Of a stretch of 64,000 nt of DNA, positions 40,761 to 49,606 are shown piece by piece. The stretch is from positions 50,533 through 114,532 of the forward strand of contig NZ_JBKQWU010000008.1 in assembly GCF_047275745.1 (NCBI RefSeq). The letters are read 5' to 3'. Each line of letters starts with the position of its first letter. Position 1 is the stretch's first letter. A program made the translations under genes and the position numbers. This stretch comes from Amaricoccus sp047275745 (GTDB lineage Bacteria; Pseudomonadota; Alphaproteobacteria; Rhodobacterales; Rhodobacteraceae). Under the pieces are notes generated by a model. That model did not search any database. It was not told where the DNA came from and saw only the letters and a list, made by a program, of their open reading frames with translations.

Positions 40761-42947
40761 TCAGCCGCCGGCGGCCGCCTCCTCCGTCGAAGGCGCCCGA
40801 TAACGGCGCGCCTCCGCCACATCCGAATCAGCATCGAGCGCCGTCAGGATATGGGTGAGATGTTCCATATCCCGCACCTCCGCGTCTATCAGCAGTCGGT
40901 AGAAATCCGGCTTCCGATCGACGAAGACGATATTGGTGATGTTCGCGCGATGCTCGCCAAGAAGCGTGCAGATGCGCCCGAGCACTCCGGCGTCGTTCGC
41001 GATCACCAGTTCGACACGCACGACATGGTCGGCATGGGCGTGGCCCTCGGCCCAGCGCAGGTCGATCCAGCGATCGGGCGTGTCCTCGAAGGCGACGAGG
41101 CTCGCGCAGTCGATCGCGTGGATCACGACGCCCTTGCCGCGCACCGCGATGCCCACGATGCGCTCGCCCGGGATCGGGTTGCAGCAGGGCGCGGGATGCG
41201 CGGTCTGGCCGGTGCCGAGCCCGATCACCACCGATTGCTTCGGATCGGGCGCGCGCGGCAGTCCGACCTCTCGGATCAGCTCGGGATAGAGCGTCGCCAC
41301 CAGATCCTTGCCGGTCATCTCCGCCCCGCCGAGACGGGCCAGCACGTCGTCGGCCTCGTCGAGCCCGAGCCTTCGCGCCGCGGCGTCGAGCGCCTTGTCC
41401 GTCGCCTTCTTGCCGACGCGCTCCAGCGAGACCCGGGCGATCTCGCGGCCGAGCCGCACCTGGGTCGCGCGCTGCTCGCCGCGGATCGACCGGCGGATCG
41501 CCGATTTCGCCCGGCCGGTGACGACCATGTCCTCCCAGGACGGCTGCGGCCGCTGCCCCTCGGCGCGGATGATGGTGATCTGCTGGCCATTGCGGAGCTT
41601 GGTCCAGAGCGGCACCCGCTGCCCGTCGATCTTCGCGCCGACGCAGGAATCGCCGATCCGGGTGTGGATCGCATAGGCGAAGTCGATCGGCGTCGCACCT
41701 TTCGGCAGGTTCACCACATCGCCCTTCGGCGTGAAGCAGAACACCTGGTCGGTGAACATCTCGAGCTTCACATGTTCGAGGAAATCGCTCGAATCCTCCT
41801 CCGCGCCCTCGAACCGCTCGGTGATCGCGCGAAGCCACTGGAATGGGTCGACGGCGAAGGGATTCTCGAACCGCTCGCCGTCCTTGTAGGACCAGTGCGC
41901 GGCGACGCCGGTCTCGGCGACCGCGTGCATCTCCGCCGTGCGGATCTGCACCTCGACGCGCTTGCCGTCGCGGCCCGAGACCGTGGTGTGGATCGAGCGG
42001 TAACCGTTCGACTTCGGCTGGCTGATGTAATCCTTGAACCGCCCCGGCACCGCCGTCCAGCGCTGGTGCACCGCGCCGAGCGCCGTGTAGCAGTCGGAGA
42101 CCGAATCGGTGATGATGCGGAAACCGTAGATGTCGGAGAGCCGCGAGAAGCCTTCCTTGCGCTCCTCCATCTTGCGCCAGACCGAGAAGGGTTTCTTCTC
42201 GCGGCCGAAGACCACCGCCTCCACATCGGCATGTTCGAGCGCGACGCGGATATCCTCGGTGATCTTCGGGATCACGTCGCCGCTCTCGTTCCGGAGCGTC
42301 ACGAAGCGGCGGATGATGGATTTGCGCGCCTCGGGGTTCAGGATGCGGAAGCCGATGTCCTCGAGCTCGTCGCGCATCCACTGCATGCCCATCCGACCTG
42401 CGAGCGGCGCGAAGATCTCCATCGTCTCGCGGGCCTTGCGCGCCTGCTTCTCCGGCCGCAGATGCCGGATGGTCCGCATGTTGTGCAGGCGGTCGGCGAG
42501 CTTGACGAGCAGCACGCGCGGATCGCGCGACATCGCCATCAGGAGCTTGCGGAAATTCTCCGCCTGCGCGTTCTGGACCGAAGAGAGTTCGAGATTGGTC
42601 AGTTTCGTGACGCCATCCACGAGCTGGGCGATCTCGTCGCCGAAACGCCTGGAGATCGCGCCGTAGGTCGAGCCGGTGTCCTCGATCGTGTCGTGCAGCA
42701 GCGCGGTGATGATCGTCGCATCGTCGAGCCGCTGTTCGGCGAGCAGCATGGCCACGGCGACCGGATGGCTGAAATAGGGCTCGCCGCTGCTGCGGAACTG
42801 GCCCGCGTGCATCTCGCGGCCGTATTCATAGGCCTCGGCGATCAGCGCGGAATCCGAGTTCGGATTGTAGGAGCGGACGAGATCCGTCACGCTTGCGACG
42901 GGAATGACACCGTCGGGGCCCGGCTTGACCGGGATGAGCTCCGCCAT
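40761..42947 (-). CDS. rsh: Bifunctional (p)ppGpp synthetase/hydrolase, RelA/SpoT homologue
   Basis: 728 residues. Order: HD hydrolase domain (HPVAVAMLLAE, LLHDTIEDTGSTY, KLADRLHNMRT), synthetase domain (RLSDIYGFRIITDS, YISQPKSNGYRSIHTTV), TGS domain (FTPKGDVVNLPKGATPIDFA), and C-terminal ACT domain (ELVIANDAGVLGRICTLLG). Both catalytic sites look intact, so one enzyme probably sets ppGpp during starvation. It starts 24 bp after rpoZ, and omega is itself part of a ppGpp site on RNA polymerase. Confidence 0.96.
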   Translation of the reverse strand: MAELIPVKPGPDGVIPVASVTDLVRSYNPNSDSALIAEAYEYGREMHAGQFRSSGEPYFSHPVAVAMLLAEQRLDDATIITALLHDTIEDTGSTYGAISRRFGDEIAQLVDGVTKLTNLELSSVQNAQAENFRKLLMAMSRDPRVLLVKLADRLHNMRTIRHLRPEKQARKARETMEIFAPLAGRMGMQWMRDELEDIGFRILNPEARKSIIRRFVTLRNESGDVIPKITEDIRVALEHADVEAVVFGREKKPFSVWRKMEERKEGFSRLSDIYGFRIITDSVSDCYTALGAVHQRWTAVPGRFKDYISQPKSNGYRSIHTTVSGRDGKRVEVQIRTAEMHAVAETGVAAHWSYKDGERFENPFAVDPFQWLRAITERFEGAEEDSSDFLEHVKLEMFTDQVFCFTPKGDVVNLPKGATPIDFAYAIHTRIGDSCVGAKIDGQRVPLWTKLRNGQQITIIRAEGQRPQPSWEDMVVTGRAKSAIRRSIRGEQRATQVRLGREIARVSLERVGKKATDKALDAAARRLGLDEADDVLARLGGAEMTGKDLVATLYPELIREVGLPRAPDPKQSVVIGLGTGQTAHPAPCCNPIPGERIVGIAVRGKGVVIHAIDCASLVAFEDTPDRWIDLRWAEGHAHADHVVRVELVIANDAGVLGRICTLLGEHRANITNIVFVDRKPDFYRLLIDAEVRDMEHLTHILTALDADSDVAEARRYRAPSTEEAAAGG

Positions 42948-42971
42948 GGCAGTCGGGCCCCCCGGTCTTCC

Positions 42972-43319
42972 TCAGTTCTCGCCCTGCGCTTCCATCAGGG
43001 CGCGGAGCAGGCGCTCCTCGGACATGTCGTCCTCGACCGGGGCGTCGTTGCCCGCCAGAAGGGCCATGTTGTCCTCCTCCGGCTCGTCCACCTCGATCTG
43101 GCGCTGGAAGCTCTCGATCGCCGAGTCGCGCAGCTGGTCGGCGGTCAGCGTTTCCTCCGCGATCTCGCGAAGTGCCACGACGGGGTTCTTGTCATTGTCG
43201 CGATCGACGGTCAGCGGGACGCCGGAAGCGAGCGCGCGTGCGCGATGCGCGGCGAGCATGACGAGCTCGAACCGGTTCGGCACCTTGTCGACGCAATCTT
43301 CAACGGTAACGCGAGCCAT
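42972..43319 (-). CDS. rpoZ: RNA polymerase omega subunit
   Basis: 115 residues. The omega core is MARVTVEDCVDKVPNRFELVMLAAHRAR with NPVVALREIAEETL; a longer acidic tail follows, as in other alphaproteobacteria. It is directly upstream of rsh. A plausible sigma-70 promoter is at 43388-43360. Confidence 0.96.
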   Translation of the reverse strand: MARVTVEDCVDKVPNRFELVMLAAHRARALASGVPLTVDRDNDKNPVVALREIAEETLTADQLRDSAIESFQRQIEVDEPEEDNMALLAGNDAPVEDDMSEERLLRALMEAQGEN

Positions 43320-43359
43320 AAGGCAGCCTCCAAGAAGGATCTGAGCGCGGGAAAAACGT

Positions 43360-43388
43360 TACCTAACCCCGTCCAGTCACAATGACAA
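43360..43388 (-). promoter_or_regulatory. Candidate sigma-70 promoter for rpoZ-rsh
   Basis: On the minus strand TTGTCA (43388-43383), 17 bp, then TAGGTA (43365-43360), about 40 bp before the rpoZ start. Confidence 0.45.
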
Positions 43389-43457
43389 GGGGGCTCGGCC
43401 AAACGTTTGGCGGCCATGGTGGAGCAGAGCACGGCGCGGCCCCGGCCGCAAGGCCGT

Positions 43458-43502
43458 CGATGTCCCACCCGCCGATGTCCCGCCCCTCGATGTCCCTCAG
43501 TG
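43458..43502. repeat. 15-bp tandem repeat, three copies, at the folK 3' end
   Basis: Copies at 43458-43472, 43473-43487 and 43488-43502, each beginning CGATGTCCC and differing in the last five or six bases. The last copy covers the folK stop codon. Confidence 0.75.
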
Positions 43503-44063
43503 GCCGAGCGGCTGGACCGCCGCCCGCTCCGCTTCGGGAAGGGCGCGAAGGAGATCGCGCACCGAGAGGTCGAGCAGCGGATGGCGCCAGTCCGGCGCGA
43601 TCTCGGCGAGCGGCGCCAGGACGAAGGCGCGTTCCCGCATCCGGGGATGCGGCAGGATCAGCCGGTCCGGCGTCATGCTCCGCGCGTCGGGTGCGATGTC
43701 CATCCATTGCCGCGCGGTCTCGGGATCGGGCAGGATGCGCTGGCCCGCCGCGATCAGGTCGAGGTCGCAGGCCCTGGGACCCCAGCGATGGTCACGCCTG
43801 CGGCCGAGTTCGGCCTCGACGGCGTGCAATCGCGCGAGGAACGCCTCGGCTTCGAGATCGCTCTCGGCCCGTGCCGCGCCGTTCACGAAATCGGGTCCGG
43901 ACCCGGCCGGGAAGGCGGGCGTGCGGAACCATTGGCTGCGCGAAGTGATCATGCTATGGTCCCCGTTCAGGAGGTCCAAGGCGATAAGCAGGGTCTTTCG
44001 AGGTCCGCCGACGGGAGAGGATAGGTTAGCTCCCAAGGCGATCAGATATGTGTATTTCGGCAT
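43497..44063 (-). CDS. folK: 2-amino-4-hydroxy-6-hydroxymethyldihydropteridine diphosphokinase
   Basis: 188 residues. Folate synthesis enzyme HPPK. Signatures: YLIALGANL, the loop with RSQWFRTPAF, and RRRDHRWGPRACDLDLIAAG with the metal-binding Asp pair, then LPHPRMRERAFVLAPL. ATG 44063 is the first Met before YTYLIALGAN, although its ribosome site is weak. The frame upstream is unconserved. It is divergent from the NYN-domain gene. Confidence 0.94.
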   Translation of the reverse strand: MPKYTYLIALGANLSSPVGGPRKTLLIALDLLNGDHSMITSRSQWFRTPAFPAGSGPDFVNGAARAESDLEAEAFLARLHAVEAELGRRRDHRWGPRACDLDLIAAGQRILPDPETARQWMDIAPDARSMTPDRLILPHPRMRERAFVLAPLAEIAPDWRHPLLDLSVRDLLRALPEAERAAVQPLGH

Positions 44064-44207
44064 CTGTTGACTAAGCTCGCAAGCTGCTGGGCAAAAGCCA
44101 TTGTCGGGGCTTTCGCCTGCGCGTGCGACGAAATATAACGACCTCGGCTGGAGGGGCGCCCACCTCCGGACAGTGGTCTGAAAGCTGATCATCTTTCAAG
44201 GAGGCAT

Positions 44208-44789
44208 ATGGGCATGTTCTATCGCGATGAGCGTCTCGCGCTGTTCATAGACGGTGCGAATCTCTACGCGGCGGCCAGGTCCCTCGGATTCGACATCGAT
44301 TACAAGTTGCTGCGCACAGAATTCATGCGCCGTGGCAAACTTCTTCGGGCGTTCTACTACACAGCGCTTCTCGAGAACGAGGAATATTCACCGATCCGTC
44401 CACTCGTGGACTGGTTGAACTACAACGGCTTCGCGATGGTCACGAAGCCGGCAAAGGAGTTCACCGATTCCATGGGGCGCCGCAAGGTCAAGGGCAACAT
44501 GGACATCGATCTCGCGGTCGATGCGATGGAGATGGCCCCGCACGTCGATCACATCGTGCTGTTCTCCGGCGACGGCGACTTCCGGCCGCTCGTCGAATCC
44601 CTGCAGCGTCAGGGAATCCGGGTTTCGGTCGTCTCGACCATCCGGTCGAGCCCGCCGATGATCGCCGACGAACTGCGTCGGCAGTGCGACAATTTCATCG
44701 AACTCGACGAGTTGCGCGAAGTGATCGGGCGCCCGCCCCGCGGCGAGTCCGCGCAGCAGACGACCGTGATGGCCGAGAACAACGACTGA
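44208..44789 (+). CDS. NYN domain protein, LabA/DUF88 family
   Basis: 193 residues with a PIN-like NYN ribonuclease fold. The acidic site is visible: FIDGANLY near the start, KGNMDIDLAVDAMEMA in the middle, and LFSGDGDFRPLVESLQRQG. LabA-type proteins probably process RNA, though substrates are little known. AAGGAGG precedes ATG 44208. It seems monocistronic. Confidence 0.92.
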   Translation: MGMFYRDERLALFIDGANLYAAARSLGFDIDYKLLRTEFMRRGKLLRAFYYTALLENEEYSPIRPLVDWLNYNGFAMVTKPAKEFTDSMGRRKVKGNMDIDLAVDAMEMAPHVDHIVLFSGDGDFRPLVESLQRQGIRVSVVSTIRSSPPMIADELRRQCDNFIELDELREVIGRPPRGESAQQTTVMAENND

Positions 44790-44878
44790 CGGGCCGTGTG
44801 GCGCTGGTCCGGAGGATCGCGCCCCCGCTCGCTCAGCGATAGTTGACCCCTTTTCACCGCCATACCATCCGGCCGAGC

Positions 44879-44908
44879 CTGTCATCCGGGCGGGCCAGCC
44901 CCTATAGT
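44879..44908 (+). promoter_or_regulatory. Candidate promoter for ispH
   Basis: CTGTCA at 44879-44884 and TATAGT at 44903-44908, 18 bp apart, about 42 bp before the ispH ATG. Confidence 0.45.
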
Positions 44909-44949
44909 GCCGCCGACCGGATAGCGCCGCCGCGGAGACACGAGTCGAC

Positions 44950-45900
44950 ATGCCCGAGCCACTGACCCTCTATCTCGCCGCGCCCCGGGGCTTCTGCGCC
45001 GGTGTGGATCGCGCGATCAAGATCGTGGAAATGGCGCTCCGAAAATGGGGCGCCCCGGTCTATGTGCGCCACGAGATCGTGCACAACAAATACGTGGTCG
45101 ACGAGCTTCGCGCGCAGGGCGCGGTCTTCGTCGAGGAACTGTCCGACTGCCCCCCCGACCGTCCCGTCGTCTTCTCCGCCCATGGCGTGCCGAAATCCGT
45201 TCCCGCCGAAGCGGAAGCGCGGCAGATGCTCTATGTCGATGCGACCTGCCCCCTGGTCTCGAAGGTTCATATCGAGGCGGAACGGCATTACGAGAACGGG
45301 CTCCGGATGATCATGATCGGCCATCGCGGCCACCCGGAGGTCATCGGCACGATGGGCCAGCTGCCCGAGGGCGCGGTCACGCTGGTCGAGACCGTCGCGG
45401 ATGTCGCGGAACTGACGCCCGAGGACCCCGACCGGCTGGCCTTCATTACCCAGACAACGCTGTCGCTCGACGACACCGCCGAGATCATCACCGCGCTTCG
45501 TACGCGTTTCCCGAACATCGCCGGTCCGCGCAAGGAAGACATCTGCTACGCGACGACGAACCGGCAGGAGGCTGTGAAGGCGATGGCGCCGATGATCGAG
45601 GCGCTTCTGGTGATCGGGGCGCCCAATTCCTCGAATTCGCAGCGGCTGGTCGAGGTCGGCCGCCGCGCCGGCTGCGGCTACGCGCAACTCGTCCAGCGGG
45701 CGGCCGACATCGACTGGCGCGCGCTCGCGGGTGCGCGCGCCGTCGGGATCACCGCCGGCGCATCCGCGCCTCAGGTGCTGGTGGATGAGGTCATCGCCGC
45801 CTTCCGCGGGCGCTACGAGGTCACCGAGGAACTGGTCGAGACCGCGCGCGAGGATGTCGAATTCAAGGTGCCGCGCGTCCTGCGGGAAAAGGTCGCGTGA
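44950..45900 (+). CDS. ispH: 4-hydroxy-3-methylbut-2-enyl diphosphate reductase
   Basis: 316 residues. Last enzyme of the MEP isoprenoid pathway, with a [4Fe-4S] cluster held by Cys16 (RGFCAGVD), Cys100 (DATCPL) and Cys199 (DICYATTNRQ). FSAHGVPKS and IGAPNSSNSQRL are further active-site motifs. All three Cys are intact. The stop overlaps the GTG of the DUF3429 gene. Confidence 0.96.
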   Translation: MPEPLTLYLAAPRGFCAGVDRAIKIVEMALRKWGAPVYVRHEIVHNKYVVDELRAQGAVFVEELSDCPPDRPVVFSAHGVPKSVPAEAEARQMLYVDATCPLVSKVHIEAERHYENGLRMIMIGHRGHPEVIGTMGQLPEGAVTLVETVADVAELTPEDPDRLAFITQTTLSLDDTAEIITALRTRFPNIAGPRKEDICYATTNRQEAVKAMAPMIEALLVIGAPNSSNSQRLVEVGRRAGCGYAQLVQRAADIDWRALAGARAVGITAGASAPQVLVDEVIAAFRGRYEVTEELVETAREDVEFKVPRVLREKVA

Positions 45901-46355
45901 CCCGCGTCCCCCTGCCCGCGCTGGTCCTCGGCTGGCTCGGCCTCATCCCGTTCGTCTACGCGGTGATGCTGCTCTTCTCCGTGCCGGGATCGCTTCCGAC
46001 CTTCGGCCTCGCACCGCCGGGACCGGCGGGCGGGCTCCATGTGCTGCGCTTCTTCGGCGCGGCGATCCTCGCCTTCATGGGCGGCTGCCTCTGGGGCTTC
46101 GCCTCCGCCCCGCCACGCTTCCCGCGGTGGATCTTCCTGGCCGCCGCCGGGCTGCCGGCGATCGCCGCCTATCTCGCGATCCAGCCCAACCCCGCGCAAA
46201 GCTGCGTGTTTCTCGCCTTCGGCTTCATGATCCTGCAGGGGATCGACATTCTTTTCCAGCGGCTCAGCATCGCGCCCGCCTACTGGCTCAGTCTGCGCCT
46301 GCCGCTGACCGCGGGCGTCATGGCGTGCCTGCTCGTCGGCGCGATCCATGGTTGA
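45897..46355 (+). CDS. DUF3429 membrane protein
   Basis: 152 residues with four hydrophobic segments. It matches DUF3429 through GLIPFVYAVMLL, AAILAFMGGCLWGFA and LGLPAIAAYL-like segments with SCVFLAFGFMILQGID. Function unknown. GTG 45897 overlaps the ispH stop (GTGA). A small frame and then rnhA follow with overlapping codons. Confidence 0.88.
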   Translation: MTRVPLPALVLGWLGLIPFVYAVMLLFSVPGSLPTFGLAPPGPAGGLHVLRFFGAAILAFMGGCLWGFASAPPRFPRWIFLAAAGLPAIAAYLAIQPNPAQSCVFLAFGFMILQGIDILFQRLSIAPAYWLSLRLPLTAGVMACLLVGAIHG

Positions 46356-46431
46356 GCGGATCATGGGTGGGTCGATGGTGCCCGAGTCGATGGTAACCGA
46401 GTCGATGGCGACCGGGTTGATGGATGGCTGA
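46348..46431 (+). CDS. Met-rich 27-codon frame bridging DUF3429 and rnhA
   Basis: ATG 46348 overlaps the end of the DUF3429 gene, and TGA 46429-46431 lies inside the start of rnhA, so a ribosome could pass from one gene to the next. It encodes repeated Glu-Ser-Met-Val-Thr-like units because the DNA is a 15-bp tandem repeat. There is no ribosome site of its own. It may be only a by-product of the repeat. Confidence 0.25.
   Translation: MVERIMGGSMVPESMVTESMATGLMDG
46369..46428. repeat. 15-bp tandem repeat, four copies, before rnhA
   Basis: Copies at 46369-46383, 46384-46398, 46399-46413 and 46414-46428, consensus GAGTCGATGGTAACC with two to five changes each. The last copy includes the rnhA start codon, so copy number sets the distance between the DUF3429 stop and rnhA and supplies the bases around its ribosome site. 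Confidence 0.8.
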
Positions 46432-46906
46432 ACTCCTCGCCTATACCGATGGCGCCTGTTCCGGCAATCCCGGGCCCGGCGGCTGGGGCGTCCTGCTCAT
46501 CGCGCGCGACGGCGACCGGGTCGTGAAGACGCGCGAGCTCAATGGCGGCGAGCCGATGACGACCAACAACCGCATGGAGCTGATGGCCGCCATCGCGGCG
46601 CTCGAGGCGCTGTCTCGGCCGTCCGAACTGACGCTGGTCACCGATTCGAATTATCTGCGCGACGGCGTGACGAAATGGATTCATGGCTGGCGCAAGAACG
46701 GCTGGCGCACGGCGGACCGGAAGCCGGTCAAGAACGAGGATCTCTGGCGCCGGCTGGAGGCCGCGACGGACTCGCACCGGATTCGCTGGGAATGGGTCAA
46801 GGGACACGCCGGGCACGCGGAGAACGAGCGGGCCGATGAGCTCGCGCGGGCGGGAATGGCGCCGTTCAAGCCCCCCCGCGAGGAGGGCAAGGCCGCGACG
46901 GGCTGA
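46424..46906 (+). CDS. rnhA: Ribonuclease HI
   Basis: 160 residues. Degrades the RNA strand of RNA-DNA hybrids. Catalytic carboxylates: Asp9 (AYTDGACSGNPG), Glu in NNRMELMAA, Asp in VTDSNYLRDG and Asp in NERADELARAG, with His in VKGHAGH. Full length. ATG 46424 lies inside the last unit of the 15-bp repeat and lacks a clear ribosome site. Confidence 0.96.
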   Translation: MAELLAYTDGACSGNPGPGGWGVLLIARDGDRVVKTRELNGGEPMTTNNRMELMAAIAALEALSRPSELTLVTDSNYLRDGVTKWIHGWRKNGWRTADRKPVKNEDLWRRLEAATDSHRIRWEWVKGHAGHAENERADELARAGMAPFKPPREEGKAATG

Positions 46907-46952
46907 GAGGGGCGCCGGAGCGTTCGGGATACCGTCTCGACGCGAGCGGGGC

Positions 46953-47870
46953 TCAGCCGAGGTGGGCGCCGGGCCGGATCGAGAAGCCGCGCAGGAAATC
47001 GATCGCCCCCATCGGGCTCTTTCCCGCGCGCTGCAGGCGCGAGAGGCGGACGGAGCCCTCGCCGCAGGCGATGGTCAGCGCGTCGTCGAGCACGGTCCCC
47101 GGTCCCGCCCCGCCCGGCGATTCATCGGCCAGCACCGAGCCGAGCAGCTTCACCCGTTCGCCCGCGATCTCGCACCAGGCGCCCGGGAAGGGCGAGAGGC
47201 CGCGGATGCGACGGTCCACCTCGCAGGCCGGGCGGGTCCAGTCGATCTTCGCCTCGCCCTTGTCGATCTTCGCCGCGTAGGTCACACCTTCGGCCGGCTG
47301 CGGCAGCGGGTGCAGCGCGTCGAGCCGGTCGATCACCTCCACGATGAGTTCGGCGCCCATCTGCGACAGCCGGTCATGGAGATTGCCGGCCGTGTCCTCG
47401 GGGCCGATGCGGATCGCGCCCTCCAGCCAGACCGGGCCGGTGTCGAGGCCGGCTTCCATTCCCATGATCGAGACGCCGGTCCGCGGATCGCCGGCCAGGA
47501 TCGCCCGCTGGATCGGCGCCGCGCCGCGCCAGCGGGGCAGCAGCGAGGCATGGATGTTGAGGCATCCGAGCACCGGCGCGGCGAGGATCTCGGGCGGGAG
47601 GATCAGCCCGTAGGCGACCACCACCGCGAGATCCGCGCCGAGCGCGGCGAAGGCCTCGCGCTCGGCCGGGTCACGGAAACTGGCGGGGGCGCGGACGGGC
47701 AGGCCAAGCTCCTCGGCCGCGCGGGCGACGGGACTCGGCCGGGCCTTCTGCCCCCGCCCGGCGGGCCGCGGCGGCTGGGTATAGACGGCGGCGATCTCAT
47801 GACCCGCGTGGACCAGCGCGCGGAGCGGCGGAACCGAGAAATCAGGCGTGCCCATGAAGATCAGCCGCAT
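46953..47870 (-). CDS. fmt: Methionyl-tRNA formyltransferase
   Basis: 305 residues. Formylates initiator Met-tRNA. It opens MRLIFMGTPDFSVPPL, with LNIHASLLPRWRGAAPIQRAI holding the catalytic Asn-His and GVSIMGMEAGLDTGPV the Asp; the C-terminal OB-like domain contains RGLSPFPGAWCEI. ATG 47870 is 83 bp after def, the classical def-fmt pair. Confidence 0.96.
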   Translation of the reverse strand: MRLIFMGTPDFSVPPLRALVHAGHEIAAVYTQPPRPAGRGQKARPSPVARAAEELGLPVRAPASFRDPAEREAFAALGADLAVVVAYGLILPPEILAAPVLGCLNIHASLLPRWRGAAPIQRAILAGDPRTGVSIMGMEAGLDTGPVWLEGAIRIGPEDTAGNLHDRLSQMGAELIVEVIDRLDALHPLPQPAEGVTYAAKIDKGEAKIDWTRPACEVDRRIRGLSPFPGAWCEIAGERVKLLGSVLADESPGGAGPGTVLDDALTIACGEGSVRLSRLQRAGKSPMGAIDFLRGFSIRPGAHLG

Positions 47871-47953
47871 CGGGCCTCCGTTCGGTCGGCCGGGCGAACC
47901 GGCGCGCGCCCGTTCTTCTCGCCCGGTCTCTGCGCCCGTCCCTCGCCGGTGGC

Positions 47954-48475
47954 TCAGGCCCGGGCCTTCTCGCGCTTCAGCTTCTTCATCTTCGAGGTGA
48001 TCATCGTCCGCCGGATTGGGCTCAGATAATCGATGAAGAGTTTGCCGCGAAGGTGGTCGAGTTCGTGCTGCACGCAGGTCGCGGGACGATCCGAGAACTC
48101 CTCCTCGCGCACATGGCCCTCGAGATCCATCCACCGCAGCCGCACGCGGTCGGGCCGGGACACATCCTCGAAGATGTCGGGAATCGAGAGGCAGCCTTCC
48201 TCGCTCACGACCCAGTTGTCGGAGGCCCAGGTGATCTCGGGGTTGAGGAACACCATCGGATCGGGCTCCTCGTCCTTGCCGGCGCAATCCATGACGAAGA
48301 TCTGCTTCATCACGCCCAACTGCGTCGCGGCGAGGCCGATCCCGGGGGCGTCGTACATCGTCGCGAGCATGTCATCGGCGAGCTGGCGTACCGAATCATC
48401 GACGCCGCGAATGGGCGCCGCCGTCTTGCGGAGCCGCGGGTCGGGATGGATGAGGATCGGACGGAGCGTTGCCAT
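47954..48475 (-). CDS. def: Peptide deformylase
   Basis: 173 residues. Removes the formyl group from new proteins. All three motifs are present: GIGLAATQLG, EGCLS with the metal Cys, and QHELDHLRG (HExxH metal site). Standard type 1 length. It is upstream of fmt. Confidence 0.97.
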   Translation of the reverse strand: MATLRPILIHPDPRLRKTAAPIRGVDDSVRQLADDMLATMYDAPGIGLAATQLGVMKQIFVMDCAGKDEEPDPMVFLNPEITWASDNWVVSEEGCLSIPDIFEDVSRPDRVRLRWMDLEGHVREEEFSDRPATCVQHELDHLRGKLFIDYLSPIRRTMITSKMKKLKREKARA

Positions 48476-48560
48476 GCTGGCGAAATAGGCGATGGCGCTG
48501 GCGTTGACAAGGATCGCGGCCCCCCCGACCCCGGCGCGGTGCGCGGGGGGCGGCGCCGCG

Positions 48561-49457
48561 TCAGTAGAGTCCGGCTCCCGGCTCGGCGATCAGCGGCTTC
48601 GCCTCGCCGAGCAGCGGGCGGCCGCTGGTGAGCAGGGCTCCGGCGCTCTGAGCGAGGATACCGCCGCCGGCCGGCCCGGCGGGCACCCGGGCGACGGAGC
48701 CGGGCATCGCCGGCATCGGCGGGCCCGCGCGGGCGATCTGCTCCGCGAGCGCCCGGCGCTGCGCCTCGCGGCGCTCGGAGCGGGTACTGCGGCGGGCATC
48801 CGGCGTCGCGCCTGCGACCAGGGTTTCCGGATCCGGCGCCACCGGCGAGCCCTCGGCCCCCGGCAGGTCCTCCGGTTCGAGGCCGGCGAGCAGTCGGTCG
48901 AACCGCTGCCGGTAGACCGCGGCCAGGTCGGGCGTGAGCGAATGATAGGCGCCCGCCGCCTCGGACCAGCTGCCGCGTTCCTCATAGAGATTTCGCAGGA
49001 ACTGCGCGGCGTAGGTCGCGGTCCATTGCGGGTCGAACATGTCCTCGAGGCTCGGGAAGGCATGGCCATGCCAGCGGTAGTTGATCTGCACGCAGCCGAC
49101 ATCGAAACTCTTGCGCCCCGCGGCGAGGCTCTCGCGGCCGAAGGCGGTCGCCTCCTCGCGGGTCTTGAACCAGTGCCCCTTGCCCTCGCGGTTGATGGCC
49201 CAGGGGTAGGGGCGCACGCGTCCGTTCGATTTCCGCCCCGTTTCGGTCAGAGCGACGGCGTAGAGCACCTCGACCGGAACGCCGCCCCGACGGGCGCCGG
49301 CGGCGATCGCGGCCTCGCAAAGCGCGGCGTCGGGATCGTCCTCGGCCGCCGCGGAACCTGTAAAGGCCAAACCCGAGAGAGCCGCCGCCGAAACCGCCAG
49401 ATCCGCGAGAAGGAGCCCGAGAAGGAGCGCGACTGCGTGCGCGGCGCGGCGAAACAT
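48561..49457 (-). CDS. Lytic transglycosylase-like exported protein
   Basis: 298 residues from ATG 49457. A hydrophobic signal with SGLAFTGSAAAEDD marks the cleavage region. The SLT-like domain, about residues 50-190, has YAVALTETGR with the probable catalytic Glu, then DVGCVQINYRWHG, FDPQWTATYAAQFL and AAGAYHS. The last 100 residues are low-complexity Pro/Ala/Gly. It would cleave peptidoglycan in the periplasm. It is divergent from psd. Confidence 0.88.
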   Translation of the reverse strand: MFRRAAHAVALLLGLLLADLAVSAAALSGLAFTGSAAAEDDPDAALCEAAIAAGARRGGVPVEVLYAVALTETGRKSNGRVRPYPWAINREGKGHWFKTREEATAFGRESLAAGRKSFDVGCVQINYRWHGHAFPSLEDMFDPQWTATYAAQFLRNLYEERGSWSEAAGAYHSLTPDLAAVYRQRFDRLLAGLEPEDLPGAEGSPVAPDPETLVAGATPDARRSTRSERREAQRRALAEQIARAGPPMPAMPGSVARVPAGPAGGGILAQSAGALLTSGRPLLGEAKPLIAEPGAGLY

Positions 49458-49606
49458 GACCGGGGTCCCATCGACTGAACGGAACCTCCCTGCCACGGGA
49501 TGGTTACCCCGGGGTTAGCCCCGAGCTTGTCATGGCGCTTCCAACCAGCGCGCTCATACCCTAATTAACCATCGTAACGGAAACGGTGGAGGGGAGCGAC
49601 CGCCGA

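Noticed and set aside
40851..43385. Long plus-strand frame opposite rsh and rpoZ
   Set aside because: It is the antisense image of two highly conserved genes.
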